Assembly: GCA_945861785.1 (NCBI GenBank)
Contig: CAMAWD010000033.1
Span: 1-56,667, forward strand
Length of the DNA: 56,667 nucleotides
Direction of reading: 5' to 3'
DNA from: Rhodoferax sp. OV413
Lineage (GTDB): Bacteria > Pseudomonadota > Gammaproteobacteria > Burkholderiales > Burkholderiaceae_C
Shown here piece by piece: positions 10,241-20,220 of the stretch. The notes under the pieces are model-generated. The model made no database searches. It saw only the letters and a list, made by a program, of their open reading frames with translations, and was not told the DNA's origin. The position numbers and the translations under genes were made by a program. How positions within the stretch are numbered: the stretch's first letter is position 1; every line of letters begins with the position of its first letter.

Positions 10241-13200
10241 TCAGGCGCCTGCCACAGCGCAGGCCTGTTGCAGCCCGGCATGGGCCCCCAGCCGTCCGAA
10301 AATCGCCATTGCCTGCGTGGCGTGCGCCTGCGCCTGCGGGTCACCCACAGGCAGGTGCCGTGCCAGTTCAAGGTGGGCCTTGGCTGTTTCATAGGGAATG
10401 GCAGTGCGCTCGCCCTCGGCGATGGCGTGTTGCCAGGCAGTCAGCGCCTTGGCCCGCCGGCCGTGCAACCAGTGTTGCAGCGCCAGGCGCTGCGCCGCCA
10501 TCGGGGCGCCAATGTCAAACATGCGTGCATACCCGCTGGTGCGGGCGGTGGCCATCGCGGCATGTTGCGACCACTGCTTCCAGGCCGCGCTGCCCGACGG
10601 CGGCGCTTCCCGCTCCCAAAACCGCAACACCAGTTCCGAGAAGGTGTCGAGGCCGTTGAGCAGGTGGTGTGCCGTGGCCAGGCGTGGCAGCGTGGACATG
10701 ATCGCCAGCCCTTCGTCGAGCAATGCCCGGGCGGCGCCGAAGTCGCCAAGCTCGAACAGCGCCAGCGCCAGCAGGCCGCTGTCTGCGAGGTAGGACACCG
10801 CCTCGCCGGTGGCGCGCGCCAGTGCCTGGGCCTGGCGAGCGTGGGTCACCGCTTCGTCGAAGTTGCCGCGCCGTATGGCCAGCATGGCTTTGCCACCTGC
10901 CGCCCAGCATTGGCCGAGCTGGTCGCCCACTTCGTCGGCCAACTGCTGCTCCAGCGCCCACAGTTGGGCTGAGTGATCGAAAGCGCCCTGCAACTCGGCC
11001 GCATTGGCCAGCATCGAGACCATGGTCAGGCGCGGCTGGCGCTCGCCCAGGCGCTGGAATATCTGCTCCGCATCGGTGGCGCAGCGTTCGCATGCATCCC
11101 AGCGCGCCTGCCCCAGGTAAGCCAGTGCCACGGTCAGGTTGGCGTCGGCATAGGCCAGCGGGTTCTGCAACCGGCGGTGCAGTTCGGTCACTCGGGCGGC
11201 GTAACGGTCGGCGAGTTGCCGGCGGCCCAGCATGGTGGTGAGGTACATCATGCCGCTGAAGGCGCCCATCTGCTCCGGGCTGGCCGCATGCTGGTGCAGC
11301 AGGTTGAAACGGCGCACCATCGAGTACATGGTGTGGCGTGGGCGCTGTGTCAGGTGGTAGATGCGCCCCAACGCGCTTAACACCGCAGCGATCTGGCGCG
11401 CAGGCGCGGCCTGGGCCGAGTTGGCCGGGCTGCGCCGGTGCCAGAAATGCCGCATCGTCGCACGCACCGCCTCCAGCACCAGTGCCGCACCGATGCGGCT
11501 GTCGCCCGGGATGGATTGGCCCAGCAATACGGCCGAAGATTCGAGCGCGCTGCGGGCGTGTTCCAGCTCGCCCAGGTCGTAACTCGCCAGACCCAGGTGC
11601 AGCAGCCAACGCGCCTTCTGCGCGTTGCTCGCATCCACTGGGCCGGGCGCACCCTCGCCGAATCCGTTGGCGGCGATGTCGAGCAGGCGTCCGAACAGGG
11701 TCTGGGCCTCGCGGTAGGCGCCGGTGCGCAACGCATGGTTGCCGGCCTGCTCCAGCGCCCGCACCGCACGCACCGGATCCTGGGCCTGTTCCCAATGGGC
11801 GGCGATGCGCCCGAGCATCAGCGGGTTTTCGCCTGCCTGGCGTTCATACCAGGCGCCCAGCGACGCGTGCATCTCGCGCCGGAAGCCCAGGGGCAGCAGG
11901 CTGTAGACCGCATCGCGCACAAGCGCGTGGCTGAAGTGGAATTGTGCGGCGTCGCTTTCCCGCTGCACCAGACCACGCGCCACCAGCACGTCCACATCGG
12001 CACGCAGTGCGTCGGTGCTGGACTGGCCGGCCGCGGCGCTGGTCAATGCGTCGAAGGTGAACACCCGTCCGACGACGCTGGCTGATTTGAGCGTGAGCTG
12101 CTGGCGCGGCGTGAGGCCGTCGATACGCGAAATCACGACTCCCTGGATGGTGTCGGGGATCGCAAACCCCGCCAGCGCCCGTGCGTCAAAGGTGACCACC
12201 CCTTGCGCGCAGCGCACCACCAGGCCATACACCAGCGATGCCACCACCTGGCGCACGAACAGTGGCAGGCCCTGGGTCTTGTCGGCGACTGCGCGCAGCA
12301 CCGGCTCGGGCACCGTGCTGGCACCCAGCTCCGAGGCGATGATGGCGCGCACCGCGTTTTCCCCCAGCGGCAACAGACGCACGCGGGTGGCACCGAGGTC
12401 CTGCAGCGACGCGCTGCAGACCGAGTCGTCGCCCAGCGGGCGCGAACTCAGCACCAAGAGCAGGCTCGGGCAGCGGCGCACAGCCGCATCGAGCACGCTC
12501 CAGGAGGCGGAGTCGAGCCAGTGCAGGTCTTCCAGCAACAACACGCGTACCGCACCGGCGTGGGTTGCCAGCAGCAGTTGCGCCAGCAGGTCGGCGGTGG
12601 CGTCGATACGGGCGCGTCCGCTCATCTGTTGCTCGGTCAATGTGGGCAGCAAGTCCAGGTCGAGCACGTCGGTCAGCAGGCTGGCGCGGTCCCGCGTGGC
12701 GTCGTCCTTGCCCAGCAGCAACAACACCCGCTCGCGGCGCACGGTGCGGGATGTCACCCCCTGCAGCCCCAGCAAGGTGTCAAACACCCGGCGCAGGGGC
12801 CGGTAGGCCGCCGAGTTGTCGAGCGGGTCACTGGCGCCAGTGGCGACCAGCAGGCCCTGCTTGACGGCTGCGTCGACAAATGCATGGCACAGATGCGACT
12901 TGCCGATGCCGGCTTCGCCCTCGACCAGCACCACCGCGCTGCGGGTCGGGTTGTCCTGTGCCTGTTGCAGCAAGGCCAGCAGCTGCGCGTACTCGGCCTC
13001 GCGGCCGATCAATTCGCCGGTGCTGGTTTCGTCGGCGCGCCGTTTGCCCAGCGACTCGAACACCTTGACCCCGGGCAACCCTTTCAGCGCGACATCCGGG
13101 CGTGGCACGTAACCAATCGCGGGCACTGCCTGCGCGGTCGCGTCGTCACAGTACACACGGGCGCCGCCCGGCGCCTGGGCCATGCGCGCGGCCAGGTTGA

Positions 13201-14326
13201 CAACGGCGCCGATCAGCGCGTATTCGGCCCGCGACTGGCTGCCCCGCAAACCCGCGAACAGCCGCCCGCTGGCGACGCCCACGGACACCGGTGCTGCATG
13301 TGCGGCCATCTGGGTGACCAGCATGTGGGCCGCCCGCATCGCCCGTTCCGCGTCGTCCGGGTAGCTGCTGCCGGGAATGCCCCACGCCGCCACCAGCACG
13401 AAGTCGGCCTTGTCGTCCAGCAGGCACTGCAGCACGCTGCCGCCCACTCCGTAGACCGCTTGCTGCATGGCCAATGTTGCGCGTTGCAGTGCCGCCAGGT
13501 CGCGCGGTTGCTTGGTGACGGCAAACAGCACACTGGCCGAGCGCAGCTCAGCCAGGACGTCGTGCTGGTTGGCCTCCAGGCGCTGGAGCAGATGCCGCGG
13601 CACCAGCGGTGCCAGTTGTGCCTTGTCGGGCCGGGCCAGCGGGCCGGCCGGTGGCAGGGGCAGTGGTGGCGTCGCGCCGTGCACGATGAACCCGCCCGCG
13701 CCCAGGGGTTCCCCGGTGCAGTCATCGCGCAGCAGTTGCCAGGCCGGGGCGGACAGGGCCACCTGGCCAGACGGCACGGCCTGCAGGCCGGCCACCTGCT
13801 GGAGTGCATCGCCGCCGAGCAGTGCCTCCCAGCGCCCGTTGACGCCACCGGCAATGGCGGTGTACAGGCTGCCGGCGCCGATACCGATGCGCAGGCTCAG
13901 GGGCACCCGCAGCGACGTGGAAAGCTCGGGCACCAGCGCCTGCAGCCGCAGCGCGGTGGCGGTCGCAGCCAGCGCCGCACCGTGCAGGCCGTCCGGGCCC
14001 GACGGCCACCAGGCGATGGTGGCGTCACCGGCGAACTTGTAGACCTCGCCCCCGCCTTCATCGATGATGGACACGATGCGCTCGAAGCAGCCGTTGAGTA
14101 TGGTCTGCATCTCTTCGATGCCCACCTGCCCGGACCGGGCCATGCGTTCGGTGAGCGCCGAAAAACCGGCGATGTCGGCCACAAACAGGGCGCCCGCAAG
14201 GGCATCGTCGAGCTCCGCTGCCAGCAACCGGCCGCAGGCGGCGCGCCGGCGCGCAAAACCGGGCACGAAGCGCTGCAGGCCGCGGGCGTCCGAAAAAGCG
14301 TCGGTTACGGCCTGTTCGTGGCTCAT
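10241..14326 (-). CDS. tandem adenylyl/guanylyl cyclase - ATPase - TPR protein (soluble adenylyl cyclase-like)
   Basis: This 1361-residue cytoplasmic protein has an order resembling animal soluble adenylyl cyclase (ADCY10). Cyclase domain C1 (about 40-200) carries both metal Asp residues, D51 (LFVADIAGFSALTE) and D101 (VYKFAGDATIAWW). A linker with LAELRSASVLFAV leads to cyclase domain C2 (about 275-420), which has GVASGRLFAG and EYALIGAVVNLAARM; its metal-site positions look degenerate. A GREAEY boundary introduces a STAND/AAA-type ATPase with Walker A GEAGIGKS (470-477) and Walker B LLLEDLHW (596-603). The last ~500 residues are TPR-like helical repeats. In this layout C1 and C2 would form one catalytic site and the ATPase/TPR half would act as sensor. 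It is divergent from a second cyclase gene. Product (cAMP or cGMP) is not determined. Confidence 0.85.
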   Translation of the reverse strand: MSHEQAVTDAFSDARGLQRFVPGFARRRAACGRLLAAELDDALAGALFVADIAGFSALTERMARSGQVGIEEMQTILNGCFERIVSIIDEGGGEVYKFAGDATIAWWPSGPDGLHGAALAATATALRLQALVPELSTSLRVPLSLRIGIGAGSLYTAIAGGVNGRWEALLGGDALQQVAGLQAVPSGQVALSAPAWQLLRDDCTGEPLGAGGFIVHGATPPLPLPPAGPLARPDKAQLAPLVPRHLLQRLEANQHDVLAELRSASVLFAVTKQPRDLAALQRATLAMQQAVYGVGGSVLQCLLDDKADFVLVAAWGIPGSSYPDDAERAMRAAHMLVTQMAAHAAPVSVGVASGRLFAGLRGSQSRAEYALIGAVVNLAARMAQAPGGARVYCDDATAQAVPAIGYVPRPDVALKGLPGVKVFESLGKRRADETSTGELIGREAEYAQLLALLQQAQDNPTRSAVVLVEGEAGIGKSHLCHAFVDAAVKQGLLVATGASDPLDNSAAYRPLRRVFDTLLGLQGVTSRTVRRERVLLLLGKDDATRDRASLLTDVLDLDLLPTLTEQQMSGRARIDATADLLAQLLLATHAGAVRVLLLEDLHWLDSASWSVLDAAVRRCPSLLLVLSSRPLGDDSVCSASLQDLGATRVRLLPLGENAVRAIIASELGASTVPEPVLRAVADKTQGLPLFVRQVVASLVYGLVVRCAQGVVTFDARALAGFAIPDTIQGVVISRIDGLTPRQQLTLKSASVVGRVFTFDALTSAAAGQSSTDALRADVDVLVARGLVQRESDAAQFHFSHALVRDAVYSLLPLGFRREMHASLGAWYERQAGENPLMLGRIAAHWEQAQDPVRAVRALEQAGNHALRTGAYREAQTLFGRLLDIAANGFGEGAPGPVDASNAQKARWLLHLGLASYDLGELEHARSALESSAVLLGQSIPGDSRIGAALVLEAVRATMRHFWHRRSPANSAQAAPARQIAAVLSALGRIYHLTQRPRHTMYSMVRRFNLLHQHAASPEQMGAFSGMMYLTTMLGRRQLADRYAARVTELHRRLQNPLAYADANLTVALAYLGQARWDACERCATDAEQIFQRLGERQPRLTMVSMLANAAELQGAFDHSAQLWALEQQLADEVGDQLGQCWAAGGKAMLAIRRGNFDEAVTHARQAQALARATGEAVSYLADSGLLALALFELGDFGAARALLDEGLAIMSTLPRLATAHHLLNGLDTFSELVLRFWEREAPPSGSAAWKQWSQHAAMATARTSGYARMFDIGAPMAAQRLALQHWLHGRRAKALTAWQHAIAEGERTAIPYETAKAHLELARHLPVGDPQAQAHATQAMAIFGRLGAHAGLQQACAVAGA

Positions 14327-14409
14327 TCTCGGGAGTGCTCCATGCCGGTCGATGTCCGACCTTGTCGGTGATACTGCGCTGGTTTGCCGGGCCGCTGCAC
14401 GACACTTCG

Positions 14410-14438
14410 TTTATACCCGCGCCAGGCGGCGTCGTCGA
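14410..14438 (-). promoter_or_regulatory. candidate sigma-70 promoter of the tandem-cyclase gene
   Basis: On the minus strand a -10 TATAAA (14415-14410) lies 17 bases after a -35-like TCGACG (14438-14433, 4 of 6 matches to TTGACA), about 85 bases upstream of the start codon. The -35 overlaps the perfect inverted repeat at 14436-14453, so a protein bound there could control it. This is a prediction from sequence only. Confidence 0.45.
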
Positions 14439-14453
14439 CACTTTCCAGTGTCG
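14436..14453. promoter_or_regulatory. operator-like perfect inverted repeat between divergent cyclase genes
   Basis: CGACACT-TTCC-AGTGTCG is a perfect 7+4+7 dyad in the 224-base divergent intergenic region. A third copy of the half-site CGACACT occurs at 14400-14406. The dyad overlaps the candidate -35 of the minus-strand cyclase gene. It may bind a regulator serving both genes; an RNA hairpin role is less likely given its position upstream of both starts. Confidence 0.4.
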
Positions 14454-14550
14454 GCGCTGCGGCGCAGGGTCAACGTGGAATGCTCCGATACGGTGTATAC
14501 AAGCGTGATATGGTCTTGTGCAGCAACCACTACCAGCGGAGCGCCGACGC

Positions 14551-17500
14551 ATGATGCCAAATATCGAACAGTGGCTCGCGGCGCTCGGCCTGTCCCAGTA
14601 TGCCGATTCGTTTCGCGCCAACCACATCGATTGCGCGCTGCTCGTCCGACTGACCGCTGACGACCTGCAGGGCATCGGCGTCACCTCGCTGGGCCATCGC
14701 ATCCGGATGCTGGATGCTGTCGCAGCGCTCGCCGACGCGCACATGCCCGCAGCGCTCGCCGTGGCGCACGCGCCACCGACGCGTCCGTTCGCGCGTAGCT
14801 ACACCCCCCGCCATCTCGCCGAAAGAATCCTGCAGTCGCGCTCCGCACTGGAAGGCGAACGCAAGCAGGTCAGTGTGCTTTTCGCCGATGTCAAGGGATC
14901 GATGGAGCTGGCCGAGCAGCTCGACCCGGAGCAGTGGCACGCCATTCTGGAAGGATTCTTTGCGATCCTCGCCGAGGGTGTGCACCGTTTCGAGGGGACG
15001 GTGAACCAGTACACCGGTGACGGCGTCATGGCGCTGTTCGGCGCGCCGATTGCACACGAGGACCACGCGCAGCGTGCCTGTTTTGCGGCGCTGCACCTGC
15101 AACGCGAGATCACCCGGTACGCGACCGGGGTCAAGCGCGAGCACGGCGTGGGGTTCTCGACCCGCATGGGCATCAATTCCGGCGAGGTGGTGGTGGGCAG
15201 GATCGGCGACGACCTGCGCATGGACTACACCGCGCAGGGCCACACGGTCGGGCTGGCGCAACGCATGGAGGGCCTGGCCGAGCCCAACACCTGCTACCTG
15301 AGTGCGCCCACTGCGGCGCTGGCCGGCGGCTACTTTGCGCTGGAGGACCTGGGCGAGTTTCAGGTCAAGGGTGTCTCCGGGCCGGTGCGGGTGCACCGGC
15401 TGGCCGGTATTGGCGCGGCGCGCAACCGTTTCGACATCTCGCGCCAGCATGGTCTGGCACCCTTCGTTGGCCGCGCGGCGGACCTGCGCGCGCTGGACGA
15501 TGCGCTGGCGCAGACACTGGCTGGCAGCGCTCAGGCGGTGGGCGTGGTGGCCGAGGCGGGTACCGGCAAGAGCCGGCTGTGTTTCGAGTTCCTGGAGCGC
15601 TGCCGTGCGCGCGGCATCCGCGTGTTCGAGGGGCGCGCCGTCGCGCATGGCCGCAATGTTCCGCTGTTGCCGATCCTGGACATTTTTCGGGCCGTGTTCG
15701 GTATCGGCAGCCAGGACGACAGCCGGGCGGCGCGCGAGAAGATCGCCGGTCGTGTGGTGCTGCTGGACAACACGCTCGCCGACGTGCTGCCGGTGGTGTT
15801 CGATTTCATGGGGGTGGGCGACCCGCAACACCCAGGGCCGGCGCTCGATCCGACAGCGCGCCAGCGCCGACTGGTGGCCTTGCTGACGCGATTGGTGCAA
15901 GGCGATGGCGACTCGCCGGCCAGTGTGACGATGGTCGAGGATCTGCATTGGATCGATGCTGCCAGCGGCGATTTTTTGGAGCAGCTGGTCGAGGGCTGTG
16001 CCGGCGGGCGCAACATGCTGCTGCTGAACTTCCGACCGGAGTTCCACGCCCAATGGATGCAGCGGTCCTGCTACCGGCAGCTGCCTCTGACACCGCTGGG
16101 CCCCGATGCGATGGCCGAACTGATGGCCAGGCTGCTGGGCCCGGACCCGACGATCGCTGCCCTGGCGGCCGACATCCATGCGCGCACCGGCGGCAACCCG
16201 TTCTTCGCCGAGGAAATTGCGCAGTCCCTGCGCGAGTCGGGGCAACTTGAAGGCCGCCCTGGCGCGTACCGCCTGGCCACGCCGACCGCACGGCTGGATC
16301 TGCCGGCCACCGTGCAGTCCGTATTGGCGGCACGGATCGACCGGCTCCCCGAGCGTGAGAAGTTGTTGCTGCAGCACGCATCGGTGATCGGCAAGCAATT
16401 TTCCGAGCCGCTGCTGGCGGCAGTCGCCGGGCCTGGCGCAGAGGACTTGAAGGCTGGCCTGGGCGCCTTGTGCCGCGCGGAATTCCTGAACGTGGTGTCC
16501 ATCTACCCGGTGGCCGAATACGCCTTCAAGCACCCGCTGACGCAGGAGGTGGCCCTGGGCGGGCAGTTGCGCGAACGGCGCCGCCAGGTCCACGCCGCCG
16601 TGGCGCGCGCGATCGAGTTGCAGGCCGAAGGGCGACTCGACGAGCAGGCAGCGCTGTTGGCGCACCACTGGGACGAAACCGGCGACGCGCTCTGCGCCGC
16701 GCGCTGGCACCGGCGAGCCGCCGAGTGGCCGGGTTGCCCGGATTTCGTCTCGGCCCACCACCACTGGGACCGGGTGTGGACGGTGCTGCGCGCACTGCCG
16801 CAGGAGCAGGACGCGATCGAACTGCGCATCATGGCTTGCGCCCGTCTGCTGACACTGGGTCCGCGGCTGGGTGTGGGGATGGATGTGTCGCGCGCCATGT
16901 ACGCGGAGGGCGAATCGCTGGCCGACGCGATCGGGGATCGCCAGGCCCGGATCCGGCTCACCATGGCCTACGGCTGGGCGCTTGCGAGCGCGGGCGAATT
17001 GGCGGTCTGCCTCGAGAAGCTGGTCGAGATGCAACCGTTGCTGGAAACGATCGAGGCACCGGCGCTCAAGGTGGCCGCCTGGGGCAATCTGTTCATGGTG
17101 ACCTGCCTGGTGGCGCGGTTTCGGGAGGCGCTGGGCATGGTGGAACAGGGGCGCGCGCTGCTGGCTGTGGCGGCGCCCGCCGGCAAGGGCATCGGCAGCC
17201 TCAATTCCGCGGCGTCGCTGGACCAGTTCCAGGGTTATTGCTGGGCCTGGACGGGCCGCCTGCCCGAGGCGCTCGAGGCGTACGAAAAAGGCATGCGCCA
17301 GGCTGATCCGGTGGGTGAACTCGCGGTGTTTGCCCGTTGCCACAGCACCGAGGCCCACTACCATGCGCACGATCCACAAGCAGCCATGGAGCGGGCGCGC
17401 CAGGCCGAGCAGATCAGCCACAAGCTGGGCGAGCCCCCGATGATCGCCGCGCGTGTGCACCAGGCCTTCGGATATGCGCACCTGGCCGCCGGCCGCGCGG

Positions 17501-17883
17501 CCGACGCGGTCACTGCGGCCCGTGCTGCCCTGGCCATCCATCGCCGCGTCGACCAGACCAGCGCCGGGCCCTCTGCCGCCTTGTTGGCCGAGGCCCTGCT
17601 GGCAGCGGGTGAGTTTGATGCAGCGCAGGCTGCGGCAACCGAGGCGATCACCTCCTGCCGGTACAGCTTGCGCGCCAACTACGAGGCCATCGCCCAGGGT
17701 GTTCTGGCCCGCGCATTGATGCGCCGTGATGGTGCTGCGGCAAGGGATGCGGCGCAGGCGGCGCTGGATACCGCCGCGGATCTGGTGGAGCGCACCGGTG
17801 CACTCTTGCTTGCCCCGGCGCTGGCTGAATGGCGTGCCGAACTGGTGGGTCTGATGGGCGACGAGACGCAGCCGCCGTTGTAG
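14551..17883 (+). CDS. SAM domain - adenylyl/guanylyl cyclase - ATPase - TPR protein
   Basis: This 1110-residue protein starts at ATG 14551 (a second ATG follows at once). A SAM domain (about 3-65, NIEQWLAALGLSQYADSF then DLQGIGVTSLGHR) suits oligomerisation. A class III cyclase domain (about 105-285) has metal Asp D113 (LFADVKGS) and D157 (QYTGDGVMALFGAP). The ATPase has a Walker-A-like AEAGTGKS (334-341) and Walker B TMVEDLHWID (E463/D464). A long helical TPR region reaches the C-terminus. This SAM-cyclase-ATPase-TPR layout is widespread in beta-proteobacteria and rhizobia, with unknown ligands. With a single cyclase domain it should work as a homodimer, unlike its divergent neighbour. It could be a paralogue acting with that neighbour. 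Confidence 0.87.
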   Translation: MMPNIEQWLAALGLSQYADSFRANHIDCALLVRLTADDLQGIGVTSLGHRIRMLDAVAALADAHMPAALAVAHAPPTRPFARSYTPRHLAERILQSRSALEGERKQVSVLFADVKGSMELAEQLDPEQWHAILEGFFAILAEGVHRFEGTVNQYTGDGVMALFGAPIAHEDHAQRACFAALHLQREITRYATGVKREHGVGFSTRMGINSGEVVVGRIGDDLRMDYTAQGHTVGLAQRMEGLAEPNTCYLSAPTAALAGGYFALEDLGEFQVKGVSGPVRVHRLAGIGAARNRFDISRQHGLAPFVGRAADLRALDDALAQTLAGSAQAVGVVAEAGTGKSRLCFEFLERCRARGIRVFEGRAVAHGRNVPLLPILDIFRAVFGIGSQDDSRAAREKIAGRVVLLDNTLADVLPVVFDFMGVGDPQHPGPALDPTARQRRLVALLTRLVQGDGDSPASVTMVEDLHWIDAASGDFLEQLVEGCAGGRNMLLLNFRPEFHAQWMQRSCYRQLPLTPLGPDAMAELMARLLGPDPTIAALAADIHARTGGNPFFAEEIAQSLRESGQLEGRPGAYRLATPTARLDLPATVQSVLAARIDRLPEREKLLLQHASVIGKQFSEPLLAAVAGPGAEDLKAGLGALCRAEFLNVVSIYPVAEYAFKHPLTQEVALGGQLRERRRQVHAAVARAIELQAEGRLDEQAALLAHHWDETGDALCAARWHRRAAEWPGCPDFVSAHHHWDRVWTVLRALPQEQDAIELRIMACARLLTLGPRLGVGMDVSRAMYAEGESLADAIGDRQARIRLTMAYGWALASAGELAVCLEKLVEMQPLLETIEAPALKVAAWGNLFMVTCLVARFREALGMVEQGRALLAVAAPAGKGIGSLNSAASLDQFQGYCWAWTGRLPEALEAYEKGMRQADPVGELAVFARCHSTEAHYHAHDPQAAMERARQAEQISHKLGEPPMIAARVHQAFGYAHLAAGRAADAVTAARAALAIHRRVDQTSAGPSAALLAEALLAAGEFDAAQAAATEAITSCRYSLRANYEAIAQGVLARALMRRDGAAARDAAQAALDTAADLVERTGALLLAPALAEWRAELVGLMGDETQPPL

Positions 17884-17974
17884 CTGGGCCAGATGGCTCG
17901 GGGTTTGCGGTGCGTGCTGCCAGGGATGCACTGGCGTACCGCAATACCGGCACAGTGGCCGGGCGGACGGTGTG

Positions 17975-20200
17975 TCAGGACGTGATCACCCCCGCCTTCA
18001 CCCTCAACCGCCATGCATGCAGCAGCGGCTCGGTATACCCGCTCGGCTGCACCAGTCCCTTGAACACCAGGTCGCTCGCTGCCTGGAACGCAGCGCCCTT
18101 CGGATTCGCCGCCATGTTCTGGTACAGCTGGTCGCCAGCATTTTGCTTGTCCACCACCTTGGCCATGCGCTTGAAGGTCGCCTTTACCTGGGCCCTGGTC
18201 ACGACGCCGTGCAGCAGCCAGTTGGCCATGTGCTGGCTGCTGATGCGCAGCGTGGCGCGGTCTTCCATCAGGCCCACGTTGTGGACGTCGGGCACCTTGG
18301 AGCAGCCGATGCCCTGGTCGATCCAGCGCACCACGTAGCCCAGGATGCCCTGGGCGTTGTTGTCGAGTTCCTGCTGCTTTTCGGCATCGGTCCACTTCGG
18401 TTTCTTGACCACCGGGATAGTCAGCAGGTGGTCCAGGATGGCCTCGCGCTCGGCATCCACGTCGACCTTTTCCAGTGCCTTCTGCACCTTGAACACATCG
18501 ACCTGGTGGTAGTGCAGCGCGTGCAGGGTGGCGGCGGTCGGGCTGGGCACCCAGGCGGTGTTGGCGCCAGCCATCGGGTGGCCGATCTTCTGTTTCAACA
18601 TGTCGGCCATCAGGTCGGGCATGGCCCACATGCCCTTGCCGATCTGGGCCTTGCCGCGCAGACCACATTCCAGGCCGACCAGCACGTTGCTGCGCTCATA
18701 GGCATGGATCCACTCGCTGGTTTTCATCTCGCCCTTGCGGCGCATCGCCCCGGCCTGCATGGCGCTGTGCATTTCGTCGCCGGTGCGGTCCAGGAAACCG
18801 GTGTTGATGAACGCCACGCGGTTGGCGGCGGCGGCGATGCAGGCCTTGAGGTTGACGCTGGTGCGGCGTTCCTCGTCCATGATGCCAAGCTTGACCGTGG
18901 CCTTGGGCAGGCCGAGCAGTTCTTCGATGCGGCCGAACAGCTCGCTGGCAAACGCCACCTCGGCCGGGCCGTGCATCTTGGGCTTGACGATGTAGACACT
19001 GCCGCGGCGGCTGTTGCGAATGCCCTGGTCGCCATGGCCGGCCGCCGGCGCGCGCAGGTCGTGCAGTGCGATCGTGGTGGTGACGACTGCGTCCAGGATG
19101 CCTTCCGGGATTTCGCGTGCGTCCGCGCCCCAGAGGATCGCCGGGTTGCCCATCAGGTGGCCGACGTTGCGCACGAACAGCAGCGAGCGGCCGTGCAGCA
19201 CGACGTCTTCGCCGCGCGGTCCGGTGTAGCGCCGGTCGGGATTGAGGCCGCGCGTGAAGCTGCCGCTGCCCTTGCGGACCTGCTCGGTCAGTGTGCCCTT
19301 GAGGATGCCCAGCCAGTTGCCGTAGGCCTGCACCTTGTCTGCGGCGTCGACCACCGCCACCGAATCCTCCAGGTCGAGGATGGTGGACAGCGCAGATTCA
19401 AGCACCAGGTCGGCCATGCCGGCCGGGTCGGTGCTGCCGATCGGGTGCGTGCGGTCGATCCGGATCTCCATGTGCAGCCCATGGTGCGACAGCAGCACCG
19501 CGCCCGGTGCGCCGATCTCGCCCTGGAAACCGACGAACTGCGCCGGGTTCTTCAGCCCGCTGGTGGTGCCGTTCTTCAGCGTCACGGCGAGCTGGTTGTC
19601 GACCACGGCGTAACCGGTCGAGTCGACGTGCGAGCCCTTTTTGAGCGGCGCGCAGCGGTCGAGCACGTGGCGCGCGTACGCGATCACACGGGCGCCGCGC
19701 AGCGGGTTGTAGGCCGCGCCGTCCGGGCCGGCGCGGGTGGCGCCGTCGGTTTCGGGCAGCGCGTCGGTGCCATACAGCGCGTCGTACAGGCTGCCCCAGC
19801 GCGCATTGGCGGCGTTGAGCGCGTAACGCGCGTTCGTGATCGGCACCACCAGCTGCGGGCCGGCCTGCAACGCCAGCTCGGCGTCGACGTTCTTCGTCGT
19901 CGCCTTGACGCTGGCCGGAACCGGCACCAGGTAGCCGATCTTCCCGAGGAACCGGCGGTACTGCCTCTGGTTGCGGACCGGGCCCGGGTGGGCCCGGTGC
20001 CAGGCGTCGAGCTCGGTCTGAAGGCGGTCGCGTTCGGCCAGCAGCGCAAGGTTCTTCGGCGCCAGGTCGGCCACGATGGCGTCGAAACCGCTCCAGAAGG
20101 CCGCGCTGTCTACACCTGTCCCGGGGAGTACTTGCGTGTCGATGAACTGCTGCAGTTCGGTGGCGACCTGAAGTCGGTGGATGGTGGTGCGTGTGGTCAT
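17975..20200 (-). CDS. glcB: malate synthase G
   Basis: Malate synthase G condenses glyoxylate with acetyl-CoA to malate in the glyoxylate/glycolate pathway. This 741-residue protein is close to the E. coli enzyme (723 residues) and has the long single-chain G-form layout. Recognisable segments are [18 protein letters not shown] near the C-terminus, [16 protein letters not shown], and [16 protein letters not shown] in the barrel, containing acidic residues for Mg2+/glyoxylate. I start it at 20200 because AGGAG lies directly upstream there; an in-frame ATG at 20224 overlaps the HAD gene. A 20-base gap separates it from the upstream HAD dehalogenase gene, so the two form an operon, fitting two-carbon acid metabolism. 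Confidence 0.95.
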   Translation of the reverse strand: MTTRTTIHRLQVATELQQFIDTQVLPGTGVDSAAFWSGFDAIVADLAPKNLALLAERDRLQTELDAWHRAHPGPVRNQRQYRRFLGKIGYLVPVPASVKATTKNVDAELALQAGPQLVVPITNARYALNAANARWGSLYDALYGTDALPETDGATRAGPDGAAYNPLRGARVIAYARHVLDRCAPLKKGSHVDSTGYAVVDNQLAVTLKNGTTSGLKNPAQFVGFQGEIGAPGAVLLSHHGLHMEIRIDRTHPIGSTDPAGMADLVLESALSTILDLEDSVAVVDAADKVQAYGNWLGILKGTLTEQVRKGSGSFTRGLNPDRRYTGPRGEDVVLHGRSLLFVRNVGHLMGNPAILWGADAREIPEGILDAVVTTTIALHDLRAPAAGHGDQGIRNSRRGSVYIVKPKMHGPAEVAFASELFGRIEELLGLPKATVKLGIMDEERRTSVNLKACIAAAANRVAFINTGFLDRTGDEMHSAMQAGAMRRKGEMKTSEWIHAYERSNVLVGLECGLRGKAQIGKGMWAMPDLMADMLKQKIGHPMAGANTAWVPSPTAATLHALHYHQVDVFKVQKALEKVDVDAEREAILDHLLTIPVVKKPKWTDAEKQQELDNNAQGILGYVVRWIDQGIGCSKVPDVHNVGLMEDRATLRISSQHMANWLLHGVVTRAQVKATFKRMAKVVDKQNAGDQLYQNMAANPKGAAFQAASDLVFKGLVQPSGYTEPLLHAWRLRVKAGVITS

Positions 20201-20220
20201 GGGGACTCCTGGTTCAAAGG

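Noticed and set aside
12203-14371. Plus-strand open frame of 722 codons opposite the tandem-cyclase gene
   Set aside because: Antisense shadow of a protein with intact cyclase and Walker motifs; no recognisable domain of its own.
14530-17931. Minus-strand open frame of 1133 codons opposite the SAM-cyclase gene
   Set aside because: Shadow frame; the plus-strand protein has SAM, cyclase and ATPase motifs in order.
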